Shown here: positions 48,246 to 59,901 of the stretch, in pieces | Numbering within the stretch: position 1 is the stretch's first letter | Layout of the letters: each line of letters opens with the position of its first letter | Source: Rhizophagus irregularis | Taxonomy: Eukaryota > Glomeromycota > Glomeromycetes > Glomerales > Glomeraceae | Direction: 5' to 3' | DNA: 64,000 bases | Assembly (NCBI RefSeq): GCF_026210795.1 | Contig: NC_089451.1 | Span: forward strand, 2,650,001 to 2,714,000 | Program-made: the position numbers and the translations under genes | Notes under the pieces: generated by a model | Databases searched by the model: none | The model's input: the letters and a program-made list of their open reading frames with translations, nothing else | What the model was told of the DNA's origin: nothing

Positions 48246-51200
48246 CAGTGTTGGCATTGGACTCATTCCAATTGACTTAATTGGACTTATTGGACAATTG
48301 GACAATTGGATATTGACCAATTGCATCCAATTGTCCAATAAGTCCAATAAATATTTGTTGGATTTGGACTATAACCAAATCGTCCAATTGAACCAATTGG
48401 ATAAACAATTGGACTTAGTCCAATTCAATTAACCAATTAAATTTTGTGTAATAAATTGAATAATTGATAATCTCTTTTTTTGGGCGATCATTTTTTTTTT
48501 TTTTAAGATTGTGAATTTTTATTAAAATGCGAGAAAAGCATAAGCTTAGTGGATATTTTTTGATATTAGAAGAAAAATCTAACAAGTATAATAACTATGT
48601 AGTTTGTCAAGATTGTATTAGAGTTTTAGGTCGAGAAGCAGCTATGAAACAGAAGTTTACTAATACTAAACGTGCATGTGCAAAACATCTTGAAAATTGT
48701 CCTCATTGGGCTGAAAGACACACTCCGGAACAAACTCTAGAAATTATTCAGAAAGCAATGGATTATGGTTCAAAAAAACCATACAAACGGCAACGAATAG
48801 TTGAAAGTGAAGTTGAAGAAAATTTACAATTAAAATCGCCATCAATAACACCATCTTCGCACGGTTCTTCTAATTTAAACAATTTTTTCTATAAAACATC
48901 GCGTACAAATAGTATAAGTAGTAGTATATCAGAAATTTCTTTTCAAAGTTTCGGTCCACTTGATAATTATGCATATCGTGAAGTGAGACCTGAGCAAATG
49001 GAAATATTTGAGCGATTATTATTGAATGTTACAGTTGCATGTGGTTTTTCCTTTCGTTGGATTGATAATCCAGCAGTTGTAGAGCTTTTTAAGTGGCTTA
49101 ATCCAATGTTAGAATTACCAGATCGAAAACAACTTGGCGGCAGAATTCTTAAAAAAACTACAAAGTCACTTTCGGAAACCATTCTTAATGACGCTATTAA
49201 TGATGATCTTGGAATCATGTTAGCCTTTGATGGTTGGAAAAATGTTGCTCGTCAGAATTTATTAGGATCCGTTTTATTTACTTCAGAAAATAACATGATT
49301 ATATGGAAAGTAGAGGATATTAGCGGAAAAAGATGTACAGGAGATATTATAATAGATGAAACAAAAAAATCTTTTGAAGAACTTGAAAAACAAAAGATTA
49401 AAATTAATGGATTAATTACAGATTCTGCTTCAGAAAATGCCGCTGCAAGGTAATTATAAATTAATATGATTTTAATTTTTAAAAGATTTATTTTAATTAA
49501 CATTATCAATATTAGAAAACGATTGCGTCTTCAATATCGGGATAAGCTATTCTTACCGTGTTTTGCACATCAGATGAATTTGTGTATTGGCGATATATTT
49601 AAAGAATCATCAAGTTTAAATATTGCTGCTGAAGAAGCTATTAATTTGATTACCTTTTTTAATCGATCAAAAGTATGGCTTGGACGACTTCAAAATGAAC
49701 AAGCAGCTGCCTATAAAACTCATATTGCATTAGTTACCCCAGCTACTACCCGATGGAACTCACATTATTACTGTTTCGCTAGTTTATTAAAAACAAAAGC
49801 AGCTTTACGTGTATGTATAACAATTAACAAATGCTATTGAATTGATTTTAATGTTGATTCTAATATATATTTTACATTTAAGAATCTCGCAACAAAAATA
49901 GATGAAAATATTATTCCTGACAACCAAGATTTTCCCAGAAAGCTCTTAACTTGCATTTTTGATAATAATTGGTGGAATTGTATTAAAAAAATCGAGACTC
50001 TTTTAGTTCCATATTGTGCGACGCTTAATAAACTTCAACGGCAAAATTCACGACTGCATGAAGTTCTTCATGGGTTTGGTAATGTAATTATGATACTTAA
50101 GGGATTTGATGACCAAGAACTAGCCAATAAACTTATTACAAAAATTGAGCGACGATGGAAGGATTGGGAGCAACCACTCTTGTTATTATCATTTTTGTTG
50201 CACCCATTTTATCGTGATACAAAATTTAATTCTGCTATTTTAAACTTATCATTCCCTCATTTGGCAAAATGGGTTTTGTATTATTATTGTGCATGGTTTC
50301 GAGAAGAGCCAACAATTTTATTATCTGAGCTTGAAGATTATCGATCAAAAAAATATCCCTATACTGAATCTATTTCTAAGCAATTTAAAAATAATATTTT
50401 GGGTTATTGGAACTTTACAAAAGGATATTCAAAGGAATTATATAGAGTTGCCCAACGAATATTTTCAATTACTGTATCTTTGGAACGATTGTTTTCAACA
50501 ATGGGGTGGTATCATTCAAAACAAAGAAATAGATTAAAGGTATATATAATTTATAAAATTAATTATAAATAAACTAATTACAATTTTTTTTTTTGATATT
50601 TTAGTCGGAGAAAGTGCTAGGTTTAGCACAGATTCGTGCACATATGCAAAAACAACAACAGATTCGGGAATTGGATTTTCATGCGAAACAGTACAAAACG
50701 ATTATAGAAAATACTTCATATAATACAAATTTAGAGAGTAATGATGATATGTTTGTTCTTTCTGATGATGAAGATACAAATATTGATAATGAAACAAATG
50801 AAAGAGATATCTATACACGACCACTTACTTCTATTAATGAATGGAGAAATATGGTAACACATTGGGTAGAGATGATTGAAAATGAATTACAAGAAGATCA
50901 AGATAACGAAGTAGCAAGTATTGTTGATACTTATGATATCTCAATTGATAATATTGAGCAATTACAACATCCCGCTGTTGATTTACAAGCAAAATGGGAG
51001 CTAAAAAATATTTTTGTAGAAAATTTAGAATTACCAAATTATTTAGAAGATTTTATTATTGGTGGTAATTAATGTAAATGTAATAAATTTTGAAAATAAA
51101 TAAAATAAATAAATTGATGGTCATTAAATAAAATTGCTTATTTTTATTGGTTGATAACTATTGTTGGAATTGGACCAAGTCCAATTGTCCAACTGTTTAA

Positions 51201-51278
51201 GTGGTATAATTGGTACAAGTACAATAAGTCCAATATCCAATTGGTCCAATTGTCCAATAAGTCCAATTGCCAACACTG
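48246..51278 (+). mobile_element. Complete hAT transposon with 8-bp TSD
   Basis: Ends cagtgttggca (48246) and tgccaacactg (51278) are inverted; the repeat continues with attggac-type hexamers. A perfect 8-bp direct repeat attctgtg flanks it (48238-48245 and 51279-51286). Both subterminal zones are packed with ttggac/gtccaa (48260-48440, 51165-51270), typical transposase-binding repeats. The 3033-bp element carries one transposase gene with all exons open, so it may be autonomous. Confidence 0.93.
48527..51072 (+). CDS. hAT-family transposase (BED finger, dimerisation motif)
   Basis: Exons 48527-49449, 49516-49810, 49883-50539 and 50605-51072 sum to 2343 nt (780 aa) with no stop. A BED-type zinc finger is at the N-terminus: C27, C30, H54, C58 (CQDC ... 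HLENC), for DNA binding. An unstructured Ser-rich linker follows. The catalytic core shows hAT/DUF659 landmarks: LAFDGWKN, LITDSASENAAA, CFAHQMNLCIGDIFKESS, and VTPATTRWNSHY. The C-terminal dimerisation block is SVTVSLERLFSTM-like (ITVSLERLFSTMG...KQRNRL). After exon 4 begins, an acidic tail of about 150 residues follows. It would cut and paste the element in which it lies. The intact frame and perfect target duplication suggest recent insertion. Confidence 0.93.
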
Positions 51279-51286
51279 ATTCTGTG

Positions 51287-51537
51287 GCGTCCAATATCTT
51301 AATAGCTGGATTGTCTAAAGCGATTCCTTGCCATTATTCCACATTGCTATCTAAGTTCTCGTTAATTTTAAAACCGATTCCATCTAATATAATATAACCA
51401 TCCTTCTTAATATTTTAGTCATTTCCATGGGAAGCTTGGCATGTTTTAGAACATCAGAAAATTTTTTTCACGTAAAATCCACATGCAAATCCATCTTAGA
51501 TATTGTGGAAATCTGAATAGTTCCAATATTTTCCAAA
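51287..51537. other. Intergenic
   Basis: Nothing recognised. Confidence 0.4.
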
Positions 51538-51539
51538 TA

Positions 51540-51723
51540 CAGTCTAACCTCGATATACCGATATTCGATATACCGATATACTATTAAAAACTTGATATAC
51601 CGATAAAATTTTATTTTTCCACTATATGTGAGGACATATAAATATCGGTATAACTTTGATATAACGATATTTTCTAAAAATTTCATATATGTCCCGACAT
51701 ATCGTTATATAAAGGTTTGACTG
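51540..51723. mobile_element. Pogo/Tc1-like MITE, TA target
   Basis: 184 bp with ends cagtctaacctcgatatacc and the inverted ggtttgactg preceded by tatcgttatataaa, flanked by TA on both sides (51538-51539, 51724-51725). The CAGT...AACCTCGATATA end resembles pogo-type mariner elements. Internal direct and inverted gatatacc/ggtataac motifs. No coding. A worn relative is at 32668-32802. Confidence 0.8.
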
Positions 51724-51751
51724 TACCTTGTGACAAAACGGGTGTTACGAT

Positions 51752-51935
51752 AACATGTAGTGTATGGATACCTATGTATGTAGGGTATGCAACGTTCCAT
51801 ACAGATCTACATTGTTTATTACCAAATAAGGAAAGGCCTAGACCGTTCTATTCTGTACCACGTATGGTCACGTGACCCTTTATAGGTGATGTTTAACCAT
51901 ACCTTACATACAAAGCCAACCATACACTACATGTT
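51752..51935. mobile_element. MITE-like foldback element
   Basis: Inverted ends aacatgtagtgtatgg (51752) and ccatacactacatgtt (to 51935) are a perfect 16 bp, and the similarity continues inward (tatgtatgtagggtatg on the left against cataccttacatac on the right). Contains tggtcacgtgacc. Target duplication not clear. Confidence 0.75.
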
Positions 51936-51954
51936 TACTATGCTCTCGGTCTAT

Positions 51955-52130
51955 AACGATCTATTGGTATTATTTAAAAAAAATCAGAAAATTTTATTTA
52001 TACAATATCTGTCTCACATATTATACCTATTATTAGAAAAAAAAATTTATACAATACATACCCATCTTATGTATTATACCAATCTATTGTTATTATTAGA
52101 AAAAAATTAAAAAAAAAATTTATTAACAAA
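51955..52130. repeat. AT-rich tandem repeat
   Basis: Units with tattattagaaaaaa and atttatacaata...tattatacc recur two to three times with a period of about 65-70 bp. Confidence 0.6.
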
Positions 52131-52171
52131 TCTTTTAGTGGTGTAATTACTCATTATTTATGACTATGGAG

Positions 52172-53728
52172 CACTCCCTATAAGAAATATGTATACGGAA
52201 AGGATACGTTTTGTATACATTTTATGTACGTTTCTATAGATTCCGTATACAAATTCCGTATATTTAATAAGCAATTCATTTTTGAACATTTTTTAAAAAA
52301 AACTAATGTATACGGAAAAAATTAATCATACGGAATGTATACGGAATTTTTAAACTTGATATTTTTAGAAAATAATTTTACAAAAATCTCGTATCATAAC
52401 ACGAGATCACGTGATTGTTTGTTGTTTTGTTATGATACGTTTTTTGTTTTTTTTATATAAACCCTTACTTTGAATACTTTGAAGAGTTTGATCTTCCGAT
52501 CTTCCTTTCTGTCTTTCCTTTTCTTCTCTTTTCTCTTGTCTTATTTTTGTTATTTTTTCTAAATTTTTCTTCTTTTTTCGTCACCCCCCTTTTAAAAAAA
52601 AATTTTTTTTTTCGTACCTCACTTTAAAAATTTTTCTTTTTCATCACTCTCCTTTAAAAAAAAAATTTTTTTTCGTCACTCCTTTAAAAAAAAAAATTTT
52701 TTTGATTTTATTCTTTTATTCCCACTCTTCTAAAAATTTCCTTCTTTCTATTTCTATTTCCCCTTTATAAAAAATTTTTTATTTTTCTAACTTTGACGTC
52801 CTCCCTTTAAAAAAAAATTTTTTTTAACTCTCCTAACTTCGTTACCCTCTTTAAAAAAATATTTTTTTTTGATTTATTCTTTATTCCCCTTTCTTTTTTA
52901 TTTATATTTATCCCTTTTTTTTATTTCATAGGCCAGCAGATTTTTTTTTGTGAGAAGATTCAGTTTTTTTATAGATCAGTTTGGGAGTCCTTTCCTTTTT
53001 GTAGGATTGTTCAGGATTTTTTTCTTTTTTAGGTCAGTTCAAATTTTCTTAAGTTGGGTTCAGATTCTTTTCTTTTGTAGGTTGTTTCAGTTTTGTTGCT
53101 TCAGAGTCTTCTTTTTTTGTAGGTCAGTTTTGGATTTATTTTGTTGTTTTGGTTTCTTTTTCATCAGATGCTTCATAATTCTTTTCATTTATGCAGGTCA
53201 GACATTCTGGAGTTCTCTTTCTTTTTTTGTAGGAATGCTGACCTTTGGTGACTTGGACGATTGCAGATACTATATGAAGGGGGGGTTTTGTTTCCAATTA
53301 AGTTAGACGTTCTTTTTTGTTTTTTTTAGGTTGTTTGACTCCAAATGAACCTGAACCTATAGATAATTTTGGTTGCAATAGGTGGCCTTAATAAAGAGGG
53401 AATTTTCATAATGTATTTGTATTTTGTTTATTTTTTATTTTTTATTTAATTTAATAAAGTAAAATTAGATTTATGTAAATATAATTATAGTAAACTGTAA
53501 TACAAATAGTAAATTCAGTGACCAAATCGTATAAATTTCGTGATAAAATCAGTGATCAAATCATGTAAATTCCATATGAATTCCGTGCAAATTCCGTATC
53601 CAAACCATATTTTTAGTGATACGAAATTGTGCATTTTTCCGTATCCTATTATGATACGTTATTTCTAAGGAAAAAAAATCGTATAAAAACTTTATAAAAA
53701 ACGTATCCAATTTTTTTATAGGGACTTG
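52172..53728. mobile_element. Candidate terminal-repeat element with internal palindromic A/T arrays
   Basis: Left end tccctataagaaat followed by ggatacgtttt, and right end (inverted) tccctataaaaaaattggat followed by acgttttt, are similar in opposite orientation. Forms of attccgtat(ac) cluster near both ends. Inside, 52570-52870 is an array of about eight cttt-aaaaaaaa-tttttttt palindromes with cactcc spacers, and 52945-53240 repeats the motif ttttgtaggtcagtt. The 118-codon frame at 52950-53306 is T-rich low complexity. No transposase and no clear target duplication. Confidence 0.5.
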
Positions 53729-53749
53729 CTTTAATTTTCTCCTTCATAA

Positions 53750-54009
53750 GGCCATTCCAAATTAATTTTTAGTTTAACATCCTACTCCCCCTCTATTTTT
53801 GAAAATTTTAAAATAATTTAAACACATATGTTCACATATGTTTAAAGCACCCCCTCTCTTTTCTGAAATTGGGTGTACCGAATATTTCCGACTTTACAGA
53901 AAACTTCCGAAAGTTTTAATATTATGTTTGTTTAAATTATTCCCTCCTCCCCCCCTTAAAATTTTTTAGCCAGAAAGGACGTTAAACTAATTATTAGTTT
54001 GGAATGGCC
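53750..54009. mobile_element. PIF/Harbinger-like MITE, TAA target
   Basis: 260 bp with inverted ends ggccattccaaa (53750) and tttggaatggcc (54009). The repeat extends about 35 bp (taatttttagtttaac / gttaaactaattattag), flanked by TAA on both sides (53747-53749, 54010-54012). Shares GGCC ends and TAA targets with the larger element at 26265-27556. Pyrimidine tracts inside; no coding. Confidence 0.8.
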
Positions 54010-54012
54010 TAA

Positions 54013-55299
54013 CTTTCTACTTCATTTAATTATCCTATTTGATTGCTCAAGGGTTTTCTCTAATTAAATATAATTAATTATTAAAATATTCCTCGCAACT
54101 GTCATTTAAAATATGTTTATCATAAATTTCAGTATATCTTAGATTCAATTTGACTTTGATTCAAATAATTTTGTAACGTAATATAGTCGTACAAGCATCT
54201 GCAGGAATATGTATTATCTATTTGGTTAGATCATCTAAAATTGTGTGATAACTGATAAGCCAAATTTATCGTGACGTAAATGATGATCACACTTATTTTC
54301 TTTTTCCATGATAAAAAAAGTCATTAATAAGAATTTAAATGTAAAATATTCAATATTTGATTTTTGGAGTAATTCCTTAATTCATGAGTTTCCGATTCTA
54401 AAACGTTTTTCCGATATATTGTAAATAAAATAGCGTAAACTTTAAAGCTTAATAAAAAGTTCACGGTGACAAGACAACAAACAAAAAAGACTAAAAAGAA
54501 ATAATTCTTCAAATAGTGCATAGTAGTACAGTAGTTATTAGTTATAGAGCATTATTGTTTTTTTGTGTAATACTTTGATAAGAAATGCGTTACTACTGTG
54601 GCATAAAAAAATATATATATAAGTTTAAATTTATATATTGACGCTTATTTTTTTAATTCATAATCTTTATTAAATTACGAAAAAAATAGATGCAAGCTAT
54701 TCAACGACTATAATATACATCTATTAAAATTTAAAAAAATTATTATATTTTTATTTAATAAATTAATAAAGAAAATAACTAGTAAGCAGAATTTCATAAA
54801 ACCATTATTAGATAAATTGGGTAATTTTATTAGTAAATGTTAAAGTAATGCAGAAACTAGTTAAAATTTTTTTCGTCAGAAATTTTTTTTAAAAAAACCA
54901 TTTTTTTTTTTATTAAAAATATGAAGTCAACATTTAAAATTTCCTATAAAATTTTTTAATAATGCTACAAAATACAAAATAATTGATTTACAATTTTTAT
55001 ACGTTTTTAATGAAAGAATTTCAAAATATTTTTTTTGATAACCTGATTTTTCATACCAAAATTCCATTTCCGTATTCATATATATTATCAAGATTACATT
55101 TACTTTATTTCCTAAATTTGCATATCAAAATATTTGTTTTAGATAAAATAAAAGTTATAACTTACTAACTTACTTCATCAATTTCTCCTAATTTTCGTCA
55201 TAATAAAAATACATCATAATCTAAAAAATAAGAAATGTGAGTACTATTTAACCAAAAAAAACTTAACATGAATGGTTGATGAAAACATGTTATCAAAAC
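54013..55299. other. Intergenic
   Basis: AT-rich; no gene recognised. Confidence 0.45.
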
Positions 55300-55960
55300 A
55301 TTTAGGCTTTAATCTGGAATATATTATGGGCGTCTTCCAGAAAAAAGGATAAATGCCGTACACCTATTTCTAAGCATACGCTCATTAGAAATTACTTAAT
55401 AATGACCTAGTTATCATGTATACCCAGTATAGCCAATACCTTGCACACAGAAATTTGCTATCATCTGGAAATTCTGAAAACAGAAAAGGACGTTCACAGT
55501 AAAACTGTGGCCACGAAGCGCTTCCAGTTCTCTGAATCCAAAAAGTTCTCAATGAGAATAAATCAATTGCATGAAATAGATGTCAAAAAAATTGATGTTG
55601 AGGAAGGTACATAACTATTCCTCATTGCGAAACAGTAGACCTCAACAGGAACCGAAATCGGTCATCTAAATCACACACTAATCAACTAAAGCACCAGGTG
55701 CAAATGTGCAATAATCAATTAGATGTACTTGGAATTGTCTTTCAACAACCCTCACAGAATTTAATGAATAGATAGTACCTTAATTTGCCATTTTATACTG
55801 GTGCTGACATATAAATGATGCTTCTACAATGTTCAACCAAAAGATCCTATATAGAAATTGATTCTTCCATGGGGTGCCATTCGATAGATGTAATTGGCGC
55901 AAAATGCCACTTGAAATTTGCAACAGGTGAAGGTTTCATTTCTTTACTGTAAAGTTTGAT
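55300..55960 (+). other. Less AT-rich stretch with coding-like remnants
   Basis: Base composition is more balanced than its surroundings. Around 55635-55775 an open plus-strand block of about 48 codons (TVDLNRNRNRSSKSHTN...) ends in a stop, and another at 55560-55610 reads INQLHEIDVKKIDVEEGT. They suggest a decayed gene or retroelement, not identified. Confidence 0.3.
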
Positions 55961-56275
55961 TGTGTCTTGATTGTGAGATAAATATGTGTGTGATTATCTC
56001 CTGTTATCAGCCTGTTAGATAAGTTTAAACATTAAATCAACCCACACACACAAACCCATACACAACCTACACACAACAACCCACATACCTAAAGAAAGAT
56101 GTAAAGAAAAGGGGCCTAAGAATAAAGAGAAGACGAAAAAAAAATGAAGAGAAGACGAAAAAAAATAGAGAAGACGAAAAAAAAAGACGAAAAAAAATTA
56201 AGAGAAGACGAAAAAAAATAAAGAGAAGATAAAAAATTGAGATGAGAAGAATGAGAGACAAAAAAATTAAAAAAA

Positions 56276-56442
56276 TATAAGGGTATATATACTTTTTTTT
56301 CTCATCTTGTATAATTATTGAGTCAAACACGTTGTGTTCTACGCGATTACGCGATTGAGGCTGAGTGTGGAAAGATCAGACACAATTATTGCCTAACTGA
56401 CTCTAATAATAATAATAATATTGTATAGGTCAATGTGAGTCA
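56276..56442 (+). repeat. Dispersed repeat, copy 2 (partner at 11322-11505)
   Basis: Shares ggtatatatacttttttt, ctcatcttgta, gaggctgagtgtggaaagatc, acacaattatt and aataatattgtataggt with 11322-11505. Preceded by an A/G tract of gaagacgaaaaaaaa repeats (56140-56240). Confidence 0.75.
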
Positions 56443-57029
56443 TATTAACTATAATCTGCATTCCGTTACATTTTATCAAGAAATCATGGAATAAGTTTTT
56501 TTTTATTTATTAAAGAAAAAAAGCTTTTGTATGTATCATAAAAAAATCGGAGTTGATTTATTTTTTAAAAAATGTTTATCGCTAAACAATACTGATAAGT
56601 GGCTTATTGTTTTACGATTACATATATTACATAATAGTTCTGCAGTGCAAAGGCACTTGGCAGCAGTCGCGTGAGTAGTCTATGAACTCACTAATTACGT
56701 GTAACTGCGCCATAATATATTTTTAGGAAAAGAATTAAATAATTTAATATGCTTACTTGCAGTATAAAAATTTATTGTTTAAGGATATGGAACCTAAGAG
56801 CGCAATCGTCTCCTATCTTATATTTAGAAGGTGATTTTCGACTTGTAAACTCCCAGAATAATACTCCCAAGCTGTAATGTCGCAAATTGGAGGAATACGG
56901 TAATACGTTATGCAATCAAAACTCAAAAGACGGGTTGATGATAAAGAGGTGTGTTGTGTTATCGATAATAGTTTTTATATTATTTAAGAATATTTTCTTT
57001 TAGATTTAATTAACGAAAATAGTTAGCTC
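56443..57029. other. Intergenic
   Basis: No gene recognised; may contain the lost N-lobe region of the following kinase pseudogene. Confidence 0.4.
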
Positions 57030-57830
57030 GCATATAAATATTATGGAGTTACGAAATTAGAAAGTAATATAACAATTTTGCAATATATTTGTAAGTACTT
57101 AATTATTGACATGTCAGTTTCTATAGATGAAGAAAAGTATTCGCTTGTTCTTGAATATGCGGACTGTGGAACATTAGGAAAATATCTAAGGGACGATACT
57201 ATGACTTTTAATTGGGAGAAACAATTAAGGTTCGCAAAAGAAATTGCAAGTGCGATTTTATGGTTACATGATGTTAAGGGAATCGTACATGGGGATCTTG
57301 TGAATAAAATATTTTGTGTTATCTTACTATATTACGTAATTAACATATTCTTTTTTTAGCATCCCAATAATATCTTAATACACAAAGATGCTCAGATTTT
57401 GGTCGTTCATTTGAAAAAGGAAAGGGCTGTAATGATACCGGAGTATATGGTGTAATACCCTATGTGGACTCCAACATGCTTAATCGTTTAGGAGTAATAT
57501 TCTGTGAATTAACAAGTCGCTCATCACCTTTCAAACTATGAAAAACTATGAAACGAGAAACGATCACACTACTCTTATGTTGAATATTCATAGTGGTTTA
57601 AGAGAAGAACCGATTCCAAACACGAATATCAAATTTATTAAAAACTTTATCAACGTAAATATGAAATACTTTCGGGGCATGATTCCTTTGAGGTTTATGC
57701 ATTGCAAACTAATTGTGACCCATTTGAATAGAATGTTAAAACATGAACCAGATAAACGACAGATATTCGCCAAGTAATTTCAGAACTCAGTATCATTGAT
57801 TCTGACAATGTATCTACCGTTTTTTATCAG
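57030..57830 (+). pseudogene. Protein kinase pseudogene (second)
   Basis: Begins within the N-lobe (YYGVTKLES), followed by the hinge and C-lobe YSLVLEYADCGTLGKYLRDD, NWEKQLRFAKEIASAILWLH, and GIVHGDL. An intron of about 58 nt (gtgaat...ttttag, 57301-57358) separates HGDL from HPNNILIHKDAQ. A short loss shifts into the DFG segment (DFGRSFEKGKGCNDTGVYGV); the APE region is reduced (MLNRLGVIFCELTSRSSPF) by an internal deletion. Later blocks ETRNDHTTLMLNIHSGLREE, HEPDKRQIFAK and, one base out, VISELSIIDSDNV mark the C-terminus. Stops, shifts and an apparent insertion around 57640-57730 make it non-functional. It belongs to the same broad family as the 14.7-kb remnant but to a different subgroup (standard HGDL and DFG motifs). 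Confidence 0.85.
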
Positions 57831-58149
57831 AAAGAGTTTGCTTCATACACAAATTGTACGATAGCTTGACAACAGTTATATTATTCAACAGATTTTCAAT
57901 ATTTCAATAAACAATTTTCATGTGGCAACAAAATTTTCAACGCATGTCCTTTGTTTTTTTTATGCAATCAAACACGACTAATGTCCTTCGTCTTTATTTT
58001 AAAAAACTGAGCTGGGTTTGTAATAATGTGTGGATCATAAAAGTAGATGCGAATTTCACACATAGCAATCCATAAAAAAATGAAATCGCTGGGAAAAACG
58101 GACCATGTGACGAAACAAGGCACGTGATTTTCGGGCATTAACTCAAATG
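57831..58149. other. Intergenic
   Basis: Nothing recognised. Confidence 0.4.
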
Positions 58150-58945
58150 TGCCCTGTAAAAAAATTTATCCATAATTTCTGTAAAATTCCGTGAATATAT
58201 AAATATATTTACGGAAGAATTTTTCTAACTATCACCGGAGGTGATGATCACCGTTATGACGATCGACCAGCATTAAAAAATATAGTGCCGGTAAAAATTG
58301 ATAATTCTGGCCAACGGTGATGATTACCCTCGGTGATCTTTACGGAAAATAACAAATTCTAAGCAATTTTCATGTTTGAAGGCTATAAATTCCGTGAATA
58401 TGATGGGATCGGAATATATAACGAAAGAACAATCAAATAAGGTTACTTATAAACCCGCTGAAAGAAAATATTCATTTGCATATTATAAAATGTGATGAAC
58501 AATATATTACAGTAGATAAGTAGTAATTTGATGTCGAAATGAAATTTAAGATTTAACCAATAAATTTACTCAAGATTGTTTAAAACTGGTGTCAATTATT
58601 TTTTGTGACAATAGAGTGATACAGTATAATATACTTTATAAGTTAATTTTAAAATATTTTCTGATATATAAAATTTTCGCAAACATTTGTTTTAATATAA
58701 CTTTTTACTATTTAAAAATTGAAATCAGGTTATCCTGCTAAGATAATTAAAATAATTATAAATTTTATCCATAATTTCTGTAAAAGCTCTGTGATTATGA
58801 TACATTTATCTAAAATCTAAACAACTTGGATAATTTCCATGTTTTGAGGCTATAAATTCCGTAAATATGATACATTTACGGGAAACAAGTAAACAACATT
58901 GAATAAAAAAAAATACGGAATAAATCTTTTATAGAGCACCTCATT
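58150..58945. repeat. Repeated aattccgtgaatatga blocks; possible terminal-repeat element
   Basis: tttatccataatttctgtaaaa occurs at about 58168 and 58767, and ggctataaattccgt[g/a]aatatgat at about 58379 and 58849. Ends gtgccctgtaaaaaaattta (58150) and, inverted at the right, gtgctctataaaagatttat (to 58941) are similar, suggesting a ~0.79-kb element. No target duplication found. Confidence 0.5.
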
Positions 58946-59179
58946 ACTTTGTATTTCGTTGACAAAACTAAAAATTTTCTTGTCATTGAATGAAAGAGAA
59001 AATAGAAAATTCTCCCTTTAAACCCATCATTTCACTGAAATTATTAGAAATATGCAAAAATTCACCATAAACTCCTTATTGTTAGCTGTTTAGCATAAGA
59101 AGAATCTTGTAAATATTACTTATTTTAATATTTGACGTGATGATCATGCTAACCAATTTATGGTTAGTTCTGTCATGCA

Positions 59180-59325
59180 TCTTATTCTTATGCTTATCCT
59201 TATGCTTATTCTTATTTTTATACTTATGCAGAGTTATGCTTATTCTTATGCTTATTCTTATGCTTATTCTTATGCCTATGCTTATGCTTATGCTTATTCT
59301 TATTTTTATGCTTTATGCTTTAGGG
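59180..59325 (+). repeat. Minisatellite of ttatgc/ttattc hexamers
   Basis: About twenty imperfect hexamers (cttatg, cttatt) in tandem. Open frames across it (for example a YAYSYAYS repeat) are by-products. Confidence 0.9.
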
Positions 59326-59901
59326 TCAGCAATCAGCTGTTTACAGATAGTAGGTTAATATGTTTTTGAGAAAAAAAATTGATACATAATAAAAATGTCA
59401 TGTTAATTCATAAAAAAGATTTCTTTGATATATTCGCGTCTTTGAAGTCATAATCCACGTCTCATTCTAATCCTAAAATATAATGTCACTCGAACAATAA
59501 ATATAATTAGGTTATAAACAGTAATTGGAATACGTCAAATTCTGATAATGGTAATTTTCACATACAGTACAATGTCTTCGAAAAACTTTATGTAATATAG
59601 GTATTCATACAGACATACACAGTATACTATTAAAAGTCGATTATTGGTTTTTCTTCATTCCGGTGAGAAAACTTTTTATTAGGACCTCGAGCTATACATA
59701 GAATGGTCAGGTCACTGGTCAGGTCCTGGTTATTTGCTTAGAATGAGCCAAAATCATGTAGATCCACTCAGTTATCTACGACGGATTATTTATAAATTCG
59801 GGCAGCGCTATGCTTATTTAATCCTTGACCCACCTCTGAGATCCTAAAATTGTTATATTGCTTAACTGTCATGCAACGTGTAGTTATTAGTAATTTCTTT
59901 T
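59326..59901. other. Intergenic
   Basis: No gene recognised. taggacctcgagctata near 59681 and aaggaccccgagttatata near 60481 are similar. Confidence 0.4.

Noticed and set aside
52950-53306. 118-codon Phe/Cys-rich frame
   Set aside because: Produced by T-rich tandem motifs; no coding signature.
56067-56330. 87-codon minus-strand frame
   Set aside because: Reverse reading of the gaagacgaaaaaaaa tract; low complexity.
59137-59369. Frames of 73 and 69 codons (YAYSYAYS repeat)
   Set aside because: Two frames of the same hexamer minisatellite.
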